Assembly (NCBI GenBank): GCA_002633005.1 | Contig: NMRA01000093.1 | Span: forward strand, 142,548-206,547 | From: Phoronis australis | Lineage: Eukaryota; Phoronida; Phoronidae | DNA length: 64,000 bases | Direction of reading: 5' to 3' | Part shown: piece after piece, positions 10,233-22,200 of the stretch | How positions within the stretch are numbered: the stretch's first letter is position 1 | Layout of the letters: every line of letters starts with the position of its first letter | Translations under genes and position numbers: made by a program | Notes under the pieces: model-generated | Database searches by the model: none | Seen by the model: only the letters and a program-made list of their open reading frames with translations | Told to the model about the DNA's origin: nothing

Positions 10233-13200
10233 CTGGAAAAAACAAATCAATTTCAACTTTTTAATTTCATAAATGTCTTTATACATGGTTTGCAGACATT
10301 TGCGAACAAAATTACATGGCTCCATTATTTTTCAATAATTTTCTACTACAAGAAATCAATAAAAGAGTTTGTTACAATCAGTACACATTTATTACTAAAA
10401 TAACATTTATTACATTTATGCAGCAGTCACTCCACGGAGTACTGTAGTTCAAAACATGCAAACAACTAAAGTGCGATCATGCTCCAGGAATAGTCATGTT
10501 AAAAGTACAATTTTGCAACACAGCAGGGACAATCCCAATAACCAACACTGCAGGCAACTGGTTATTTCCAAGCATTTTGGGGCTACCCACTTATCAGGAC
10601 ATTTTCAAGGGCTATTTGGGTGCCTTACTTTTATTTCTAAACAACACGGATGTAAAAGGGTTGAAAACGATAACCCATAATTACCTCTCAAGGGTCTCTG
10701 CCAGCTGATGTCTGGCCAAGAATTGGTTGTCTCTCTTAATTTCTCTTATTGCCCCTTTCATCTCTTTCTTGTGCCTGTGCAACAGGCGGCGCTGTTCATT
10801 TAACTCACGGTCACCAGTATTCTTTTTCTTGCCGTCAAAACTGGAAATTAGCAGTACACAGACAGCTGTTAAATTTTTGTGAACAAGGACAACAAAAACT
10901 CATTAACAGATAATCACCCAAAAAATTTACGTGCATCAAGTTTAACTTTCCATTCATCAACTTTTCATACAAGCCGCCATATACCACTGTACAAGTCAGT
11001 ACAGCACACTTAGATCAATGCTAACAGTGCGTTTATTCATAGAAAATGTGACTAATTGGTTCTAAATTTTGTATTATTTGACAAAAATTATATTTTCTTC
11101 GTTTCATAGTACATTTTAAAGCTGTGTTTACATAAATTGGTCTGTTTTGTCACAGACAATGCCTATACATTCATATTTTGCCAATTGAAACTAAAATCAA
11201 ATTTGCTGCTAACTGTCTCACACCAAAACCTATCTAATAACTCCCTCAATTATCAATAGGACGGCTGACCTGGCTTACACAGCAACAACTGAATCTTGCT
11301 GTATTTACCCACAATGCTGGAATATCTGTCAGGCACTTTTGCAGGGCTCAACATTAGCTTTTTAAGCCACTTGCTCTTCGGGCAAGTAGTTGAAAATTTT
11401 ACATGCCCGAACAACAAATTCACTTGCCCCAAGTACAATCCCAAATAGCACCGTGCATGTGCACACCTAGGTAATTTGTTATCACAGGGCTCCCTGTGCT
11501 GAGCCTCCTCTTGTGTCGTGTATGCTATATACATGAGTTGCTATTAAATGTGTGCAGTTTTAGTGTGTTCGGGGGGGGGGCTCAGATCCAATTTCAAGTG
11601 TCAAATTCGGAACACGGCGCAATCGTAACAGAACTATGGCTAAGTATAGGCTCTCCCGCGATATCTCAGATGACCGGCAGTGGCGCTGCGCACTACAACT
11701 CCGTTTCCGTCGTCTTGCTTCACTGTGCAATGAAGAAAATTACTTCATTTTTAAAGAAAATGGAATCTGAGTGAGGATGAAAAAACAGAAGCTGTTGGTA
11801 AGATGTGACTTTTAATCGAAACCTTAGTGAATAACTCAGAAACTCATAATTCTCTCTTTGTCAAACCTTAACTTAAGACAATTTCCAAAGGCAATCGCCT
11901 CATTAATGCCAACACAGAAAAACGGATTTGGTCTTTTGGGCAATTGAAGACTATTTTAAATACAACAAATTTGTTATGAAGTGATTGCACAAAATATAAA
12001 AAGTGTAATAAATATTACAAAAAGAAGTACGTTTCGTGCGCAAACGCTGTGGACCATAAACAAGTAGGTCTCTTAGAATCAATGTGTGAGTGAAGTCGTG
12101 GAGGTGCAGTGGTAAAGCACGCGCATGCTATCCGCCAGGTCGTGAGTTCGAGTCTGATAAGTGCATTTTTTCAAGTTTAACACGTTCTCCTTCCCCCCCC
12201 CTTTATTCTTTGATAATACTTCAGAAATCAAGGAAAGTGTTTGATTATAGAGGAAAAAAACAGAAAAATTTTCCTGGCGGGAGGGTGGCAAACCCCCTCC
12301 CGACCTCCCCCATTCGGTGCTATGAGCATCTACTATCGTGCTTTGTGCAAATGTTTACAGACAAAGTGTTGAGCCCCCCCTTGTGATATCCTAGATCTGC
12401 CACTGTTCTTATAGAACATTTATTTATAAGGTGTGTCAAAACACTAGAGAGACAAATTAGAAGAGTAATCTGAACCATTGTCTCACGTTCACAGGCGCTG
12501 AAATGAGCTAGGACATGAACTCTAGACACTTCTGTGTATTCATTAGTTTATACGCCCTCATGCATTAAACTTGAGTTGTTGCTTAACATGAATTTGAATT
12601 TTTGCTATCCGTAAAAAAATCTTACAAAGTCTTGGTCACCGGTACCTTGTATTAAATTAAAATTAAATTTTAACATATAATAATGCCACATATACTTTTA
12701 TTTTCAATAAATAATTACATTTTTGAAGAACAGATAGACCGCAAAAAAGTCACCCTTCAGCGACAATCCTGAAGACCGTATCGTATTCCTCTTCATTCGG
12801 GAGTCGCCACCGGGATCCGGAAATTCATAAGAATTTCCTTTGGAATTCCCCCTGAATAAATACCAGGCCTTTAAAACTGCTGTGTAGTGTAGAAAATATG
12901 TGGCCAATCATATACTTTTTAGCTTTTGCGCTTATCTGTATGACTTACATCCGCCGACGAACGCGGTGCTTCCAGCTGTACATGGGTAAACGCCGGCAAA
13001 AATCACACGTCATCCCTTGCTCACTGTCTCGCAGGCCAGGAAACCTAATTTCCCATGACGGAACCCATCCCCGCACTCTTTTCGTTTCATATTGTTATTT
13101 TTAGTGCTTTGATTCTTCCTGAACTCGTTTTTTAGCAACTTAACTAATGCCGTCCAGACCTGTCCTTGTTTGGTTGTTTTGCCAGAGTGCAGACGATCAG

Positions 13201-16200
13201 TAGCATCACGTGACAACTTATTCAGAAACTGCAGGACACGTTCAGAGAATCGAAAGGATTTGACCGCAGGCGTCATCTGTGCACGCTGCATCACACTCGT
13301 TCTATTTTCCTTTCGGTGCTCATTCGAAGACAGGAGTTTCTTTGACGGCCACGGGCTTTTCGACGGTTTTTAGGCTTGTGTCGGGGTTCGTTACTTTGGA
13401 GCAAATGTCGAGCAGACAATCTTAGGATCTACTTGCCTATGCGGCCAGCTTTTTAACTTGCCCATCGGGCAAGTACTTTTCAAATTCCACTTGCCTGACG
13501 CAAAATCTACATGTACACGGGCAATCGGGCAACCGTTAGTGTTGAGCCCTGTTTTGTATCATCATTAGAGTGCCACATGTTATTTGTTGCCGTATTTTTT
13601 ACAAGTTTTTTCTCAGTTGCATTGTTCTATTTGCCCTTCCAATACCAACGGAGTATTACTGCTGTGCTGTGGGCTGCAACTCGACGGGAAGAACTTGAAT
13701 AAACTTGAAAAATATCTGTGGATGCTTGATGTACATGTATGTTCTTCAGCTCCCCGACATCAATCGAAAATAAGAAAATGGGATAAAGCAAGTTCGTCGG
13801 GTTAAATTTAAATGTAACAGAATCCCCTTTCTTGAAGATACCTTTTCAATTCCAGTACTTTTAAACGGTTGCAATCTGCAATATTTCTACAGCCATATGC
13901 CTCAACAGTTTTCAACATGACCTGTGAAAATGTGCCCACATTCCAAACCTAGGCCAATGGAAACAATGCATTTTTTCTTACCTGCAGGACAAAGGAGAGT
14001 TCTAGCACTGAGTAATCTGTGACGGCCATTTTATGTGTTTTAAAACTTATAATTCCAGATTGAAGAGAAAAATGCACTTCACATGAGTACGATGGAATGT
14101 CAGCCCAACACAGAAACAAGATTTAAATGAATGAAACCAACCTGTCGTCAAAACTCGGCTCATATAGTTTCAGTGGAAGAGGCCTTTTCTTCGCCTTAAC
14201 CAGACATGGTCGTACAACACCAGTTTGTTTGCTTGTACACTCTACCACGCGACTCACCAAGTCCTGCGAATACATTGATATCATACATTCAGATACAGCT
14301 GTTCAAGGCTTCTGCAAAGCATGTGGATGAGTAGAGAAGAGTCTGTAGACTGTGCCTCAGCTCTGTTTGAGGTCCGTGACCTGTTTCTTGTGGGTGTAAC
14401 AGATAGTCGGTGATTTATTTTTTTTAGGTGTGTAACCCGTGTTTTTTTCAGTCAGTAAACATGAATAGTTATTTTCATAAGTGTGGCAGCCCTGTAGCTC
14501 CTCTAACTTAATACTCGTTCAGGTTACCACTCAGAGCTTGAAGTTACGAAGCAACTCACATAACAGAGTCTGACCACTAGATTCAGAGGTATTTGCGATT
14601 ACGAATGTAGCCGCACTAAACTTTTCTCTATTCTGGGCAAAGCCAGTCATGCAAAAGCAAAACGATAGGCACAGGTCATTCCGAAAGAAGGTCACGACCT
14701 TTGACAAGTGATCATTACCTTTAATCTGGTTGGGTATTTATGTAATGGCAGTTTCTTGCACATGTCACAAACAGGGGCGAAGATCTCCCGATACGAAGGC
14801 AACTCTTCATAAAGACTTGAAAACCTTTCAACAAGTTTCAGACAGGTATGGACAGCTTGCAGTCTGCAACCGAGAGATAAATTAAGGAGGTGAAACATGA
14901 CGCAAAACTACTCAACAAAAACAAATGACAGAATCCAGGAACAAATACATGTACGTCTAGACAGGTGTGACCAGTCACGAATAGAATATTGTGTTGTTAG
15001 TAAGGAAAATCAGGCAGCACCTATGATATGAATGTGCGCATGTGCGCTGTTGAATCACTCAGTCAAGACCAACATCTGAACGTGTTTTAAAACCATCTTG
15101 ACTTCGTAATGAAATTTTCAACAGACTAAAGCGTGAAACTAAATTGCCATAAGCTTTGTCCATCTAAAACACAGTCGACAAACAATCGCTTGTGCAGAAG
15201 TGGATTCACAAATGTAGACTACAATCGAACCTTTTTACAACATATGTCAGAGGGACCTTTGGAATTAAATGAACATTATAATCAGATGATAGTTCATTGT
15301 AACCAAGGAAGACTTTTTGACAGGGCATCTGCATCTTAAAGACTTAATCAGTGGTACAACATTTGGACGACGCTCTTCTTTGGGTTATATGCAGAGTATA
15401 CATTAGGTATTGTAGTCACTCAGTATATCTAGTCCAAACTGACATGACCACTGACATTGGGTTTTTGAACCAACTATCATTCTGTTGCCATCATGCATTG
15501 CACCAAGGAACAAGCACGTCACTGTCTTGCGATTTTCAGAAGTCAACAAGTCATGTACTTATGCTGAGAGCACGGGTTCATTCCATAGATCAAGTGTGCA
15601 AGAGCAAGCAAGACTGTACGAAATATTGGCATATTTTCAATCGGAGCATGTCATTTTGACTAGATATATTTCCCACGAGATTGCTATTCTCTGCCCAGAA
15701 TTGTAAACAATAGGCTTTGTGGACAGGCAGTAATAGCTTGGCAATTGTCTCCATCCCATCTCCCATTCAATAATCAAAATACGCCTTAAATCGTCGAGTT
15801 TGCACACTTCAAAATAAAGAACTAATCCTCTATGCCACTACAATGATAGTCTTGTGGTAAATGACCTCTCTTTACAATATCACAAACAAGTTTCATGAGA
15901 TGTATGTTGGTACTTGTTGTCCTATGTAAATATCCTGATGATGTCTAACAGACAAAACGCTGATTTATCATGAACTTCTTCATTTGTGCGGCGATCGTCC
16001 AGTTTTTAATCGTACTGTGGCCAAGAACTGATAAACAAAAGTTTCATGATAGTGCTTGCATTTGACAATAACATGCAACATTTCACTTTAGCGACTAGGC
16101 CAAACTTGGCTGTGAGTTTTAGTGCAATGTAAGCAGGAAGCAGTGAAAATGTTCAATCATTCTGGCTTTCAAGGTAAGACTGATAAGATTGGTTAAAAAG

Positions 16201-19200
16201 TGTGTTGCTTGGAAATGGGTTTCTTCCAAGTTTAAAGAAGTGGTGAGGAGCTTTAGTATGTCTTTAAAAAATTTAAAAACTCGCCGACTGATTGTTTGAA
16301 TACAGCGTGCAGTAAAGTTGGTGGAGAATGATCTCCGTGGAGGAAAGACATTTAAACTTCAATGCCAATATGGTTTTAGGCGAGGAGGCAGTGTGGTCTA
16401 GTGTTATGGTGCCCGCTTTCTTTACTCGAGGTCGTGGGTTCGAGTCCCACTGGGCCACACTGCTGGACCCTTGAGTCAGACCTCTAGCTCCTCAGCTCGG
16501 TTTTAATAATGCACAAAAATATTTCCAGGTGATCAGTGCAATGGGCCCACATGCGCGACCTGCACATGTCTGGTACGTGTACCAGACCACCTGCAATTAT
16601 TTTTTTTATGGTTTAGGCTCTTAAAATTCAGCTTGAAAATCCTATTACAACATGACTGACTTTTATAACCTTTCAAACTATAGCATTACCCACCTGAAAC
16701 TGTCAACATCAGTAATACGACCAGTATCCATTAATGTATCCCTGACACTTAGTGGACAACTGAAATCACTCTCGGCCATTTCAGACTTGTCCGATTGAAC
16801 CAGCAACAGGTCAAAACCAGCACCGTTGGCTTTGAGACGTGGAAGGGCAGGTGCAGCTGAAATTATACCCAAATTGCATGGATTTGTGATAGTATACTTA
16901 TATACCCGCAGTTCAATAAAGACTTGAAAGAAGGGATATCAGTATGCTTGGACCTAGAAACTAGAGTTTGAGGGGAAAGGCAGGATGAGCAAAAATCTAC
17001 ATGAAGCAAACATGGGACAGTGAGAAATATAATCATGGGGCAAGTGGCATAGGATATATTATTTAAAGCGGCCCAAGCTAACTTTTAAATCTGAACCGTG
17101 AATAGTAATAGCTGGAAAATTTGATGACCCATTCTAACCTCTAACCACGAACTTGATCACTAATTCAACTTAAAACTTTAAGTACTAACAACTTATGATG
17201 AATATTATTAATTTTGTACACTAATAAGTCTTATAGTTTACACAGCACAGTATTTATTAAGCTACTCATTTTGATCTATATCACTTTGAAAAGGAGTGGT
17301 ACAAGTTTGAATTTGAATTAAACACCTTGAGTTTAAACACAGTAAAGGAGTTTGAATTCTAAGGTCATAAAGTGCAAACTGGGATTATGCACTCATTTGC
17401 ATAAACCGTAATGTACTCATACAGTACAAAACTCAAGGACATTTACCTCAAATTCAAACTTAAGGGAAAATGGAAGAGTAGGCACACATTTTGTAGTTGG
17501 TCCTACCTGAGAAGTGACGAAATTACAATGCCACCGGTCAGCAATCTAATTGTGCTGAGTTTGCTTAGTGTTATGTGTCTGTGATTCACTTACTTTGCCA
17601 TGATTTCTCTTTAGTGGATGCAAGATAGAGCAGACCTTGCAGAAAGTTGACCACTTCGGGTGCAAACTTTTTAGAAAACGACAGATACTATAAAATAGCA
17701 AAGTAATAACTTACAACATGTTCTTAAACCTGCAGCATTAGGATTACACTCAAAACAAACTGAATAAATGCACATTCTACATAAATCAGAAGACAAAAAT
17801 CAAAAAAAAAGCCAACATCTTTCACAAATGAGGACAGAATATTTTTAGCAACACTGTGCATTCCTTAAGGATAGAACAGTTTGAGGTCAGAGTGTCAAAT
17901 TTATAGGTCAGAGGTCACTGTTTACATACCTTAAGCAAAGATTTCTCACCTCAAAGGCATCACGAGTGTTTTGATCAACCACCTTAGGGGCTATTTTGCT
18001 AAGGCATGCTAGTAAAGTGCTGGACATACTCACAAAACACCCCGCTTTCACTGAATTGATTTTACGTGATTATTGTGTCTATGGAACACACCCCGAGGGC
18101 AAGTTTTCAGAAATAGTGCATATTACACGTTTCAGTAGGCACTGACTATTAACTTCACCTACTTTTTGGCCACAGAACCAATCTATTCCCCATTTGACAG
18201 AGCCCCATTGCTTAAACCTGCAGCGTTAGGACCACAGAAGCTTACTGAGTTGAGACTCAGCAATAGCAAACTCACTGCAGCTCTTATCAAGTCGAGTTCT
18301 AGTATGAGTGAAGTAAAAGTCAATGCTAGTTTTACCAAATATGAGTTTATTTATGTCATGCACCAATATGTGAATTAGGCATGACATATTTGAAATAGCA
18401 AGTTAGAGAATTTTGATTTACTATTTACAAAATGATAGATGATGTCATACACACAACAGTACCACTTTGAGACAGATATTTATGGTTAATGTAAACATTC
18501 ATAAGAAGACTTATTTGAGATTTACCTCAAGAAACAGTGTACAGATAAACAGGCCGGATGCCACGTCTTGAAGACTGTTGACGGTACACTGAAAAAGCAC
18601 AACAAAGGAACAGCAGTAGAATGAATGTGTAGGACAATAAAGAAGAGCAGAAACTCACAACTTTATAAACTACAAAACTTTAGAATTATTGAACAAATTA
18701 CTTCACCCTTAAAGTAATGTGAAAAACTGGTCAGGTGCTTTGCAAAAGCTGGAAGACATAGTGAATATTAGTTCTACAGTAGTTTTCCAAATATGTTGGA
18801 CAATGTTAAAACTCAACAAAGTTTTGACGCACATTTCTTTTCTAGCAGACCAGTCAGTTTCAATTCTGCTTAAATCTCGTCAAAACCTTGACAGAGGTTG
18901 TTGAAATCACAACAACTTATTTTGCTCAAATACATTCACAAGTAAACAATTAGTGGTCAGGCACAATAACACTGCATTAAACTATGACTAACGTTCCACT
19001 AAAATGCCAAATTGCGGCAAAACTTAAATCTAAACTTCCAAATAACTATGACAACCAATTTGTCATAGTTTGGTGGTCTAACAGAGTTCTGCTAAAGTCT
19101 GTCCACTTTACACGCAATGTTTTGAATAATGGGGCATAGCTCTGTTTGCTCATCATGATGGGTTATGACATCATTCCAGTTACTCCAATAGTAAATAGTG

Positions 19201-22200
19201 TATGCACCAAGCACCTATGACTGGGAAATCCGCTTGCGCTCAATTGTTATTACAGAGAATTATGGGACATTTAGCATGAATGTAACAGAATGCCACCAAT
19301 TAGGTCAAAATGCTTCTGAAGTTTAGACAAATCGTAAAACAGAAATATATTGAATAAAAACTATGAGACGAACAATTTACTTCATCAACTAGATTTCCCA
19401 GTCATAAAACAAGCTACAAGCTATTAATGAAATTTGGAGGTAGATTGCAATGAACCAAGAAGCTAAGAAATTTGGCAGCAGATGACAGTACCTGTGTCAG
19501 TGACTGACTCATCATCACCATCGCAGGTGTAACGACCAGGTGGCGGTAATCGGACGTGGGGAACAGCAGCGAGATTAGCTTGAGGTACAGCAACTGTCAA
19601 GTGAAAAATATTTGAGAAGCATGACACAGTAAATTGACATCTAGTAGATGTGTCAATTTTGAACAAAGGCACGAATTTTTGGGAAAATTAAGTTTACAAG
19701 TAGACAGGAATGTTTCTGTTTTTGATGAAAGCAATGTCTGAGCAGGCCAGAGTACATTTAACAAGAGGAACGTGGTGCGTTGTTACAGACCCACCATGTG
19801 CCTCGCATACAACGCAGATACAACATAATTCTAAACATTCCCACAAAACGGAACAATGATAGCCTCTATGGGGTAAATAGCAAGTCATAGATGCACTCCT
19901 CAACAAGAACACAACTGCCACCTACTATCATGATCACTCAAGAAATTTGGAGGATGGCAGCACTGACGGCAAAGGACAAAAAACAATAGAAAGGCCACTA
20001 AGTGCGCAATGTAGGTCAAATTCATATGAAATAGGGCCGACGCCATTGTCTACCAGATAGCGAACATCAAGGATCTTGGTAGATATCAAAGCTAAGCTGA
20101 CACAGAATTGTCCTAAACTATGCCACAGTACTCTCCTCCAAATAAATAAGAGTCCAATTTCATGAAGATCCACCAAATAAACTTGCATTGATCTGCAGGG
20201 AAAAAAACTGCCACAAGAGGGCGTCACAGCAGTCTAACCATTTAACAATCATTGCCATCTGTGTACTTCCCAGTAGGAATGCATATAAATTTCCATAGAG
20301 TGATTTAAATGATAGAGAGGTAGATACTAAAAAACCAGATGAATATAAAAATGGCCATCACGTTGAATCTATCCAGGTGCTATAATTGTCTCATTAAAGA
20401 AACCTGTTTGCCAACTTAAATGAAAATCACTCCAGTAACTTCAAAACAGCGGAAGAAAATGGGACAAAGTAAAGTTCTCAATAGAAGGCACAATGGTAAT
20501 CAGATCAACTGAAGATATGAAACATTTGCAATATCAAACAGTCTTTCCTCATGACTTATCTTAATACCACTATAAACCATGCTCTGACATTAAAACATCA
20601 ATTTCCATCCAAACCAACATCACAAAGTTCTTATCCTTTGTTTTAATTGAAATTCTTAAGGCTCTTGTCAGTAAATCCCCAGGAATTCTGCTTCAGTGAC
20701 TGGAACTAACCAGGAAAATTCATGAGCCTGATCTGAAATAATCATGACTTGTCAGTACTTCTCAAGCCTAAGTGGCCTTGAACAAAATATCGTCTTTATC
20801 AGATGGCGTGAGTTTATCATCCCTTTAACCATAACAACACTGAGGCAAATTTTACCAGACACTGTCCACAACCACACAATATTAAGAAACAATTATCCTA
20901 CAACTTAAACTCACCGTGTCAATCTGTGGAAACAGTCCCCGCCCACTTTTGGCCTGAGCAAATTCTGTAAACTCTTCTTGTATACTTTGTAGTATGGTGA
21001 CAAGAGTCTTGGCAGAGGTCATAGGGAAGGACTGGGTTAGCTCGTATAGATGGACAACCAGTCGATCAAGGGCAGACAACTCGGGGGGATCGCACAGGGC
21101 CAGCTCACCAAAATAGCGGAGCAGCATCTCACAGTAGGACTGGAAGGAGAGCAAGGGTTCAGAACACGAAGAAAATAAACCTTTTTACAAACAACAATGA
21201 AACTGTGTGCATAAGGAATTTTCAAGAAGTTGGTAATGCGTTGAAATAAACAATGAGAGATAATTCTCAAATAAACAAGAGCAACACTGCGGTGTTGACA
21301 TGCGAGCATGGTGCATCACAAACAGTACGTCTCTAGGGGCCACAAGGAGGTGCTGCAGTAGTCAAATCCACCCAAAAATCACATGGTGCTGGCGAATTGT
21401 CATCATATAACTCTGTGTCAAGTTCCATCAAAATCCATCAAATGGTTCTCTAGATTCACCCAGAAACGCTCTTGCCTCAAACAGCAATTGAAAAGCCCCT
21501 CATCAAAAACAAAACCCGACACTGAGACGAGGCGCAATGGCTGAAGGAAGCCAACAACGTTATTGTGCCAGCGCATTAATATCACATTTCTCTGTGTCAA
21601 GTTTCATTGAAATATGTCCATCTATTCTCTAGATATGATCTAGAAATGCTCTTCCCCAAAAATAATCAATAAGTAATGCCCCTCACCCCAGGGGAGAAGC
21701 AGATTGAAAAGGGGCACAAACTATTTCAATGATGTCCTTCAACCTTGCGCCAAATTTCATCAAAATCCGACTATAAGTTTTCGAGATCAGACACCTGGAC
21801 AACCGGATGAAGAGACAACAATAGGCAGCCACATATACATGTCTGGTGTATAAAACTTATGCATTTGCCTGTCGTGTAGTTGATTTCAGTTTAAGGGTTG
21901 AAAAAGGAATAAAGAGACTGACAATGAACTTGGTGTCATGCCTTGCAGTACTATGCAATTTCATGCTTTCTTTACTACCTGGGCCCATGACCACTAAATG
22001 TTACTAAAAAATAGCCAGATATAACCTGTGAATTAGAAAATAAGTGGACTCTAATCACGGCATGTGGTAACCATTTTTTGATTCAAGATGGTGGTCACCA
22101 TCAGGTTTGACTGACAATATTTTCAAGTGGCTAGGGCACTCTCAGAATGTAACAGCCTTATTGTCTATACATAATGCATCAGACTATCAAACCTTCTCTA

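Larger units (their letters stand above)
11342..13551. mobile_element. hAT-like element with subterminal GGGCAAGT repeats, containing a nested element
   Basis: The ends CAGGGCTCAACATTAGC (left) and its inverse GTTAGTGTTGAGCCCTG (right) form terminal inverted repeats. TTTTG flanks both sides. The motif CGGGCAAGT or its complement recurs near both ends: about 11375-11437 on the left and 13428-13532 on the right. This is the usual transposase-binding subterminal pattern of hAT elements. No transposase was recognised. An open frame of about 95 codons on the minus strand (13294-13010) is unidentified. The element lies in NOP14's intron between coding exons 18 and 19. Confidence 0.78.

Noticed and set aside
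13982-14029. Minus-strand ATG (AAAATGGCCGTC) followed by an excellent donor, possibly an extra exon
   Set aside because: Its phase cannot join NOP14 coding exons 18 and 19, it has no acceptor, and the same bases also look like an acceptor on the other strand.
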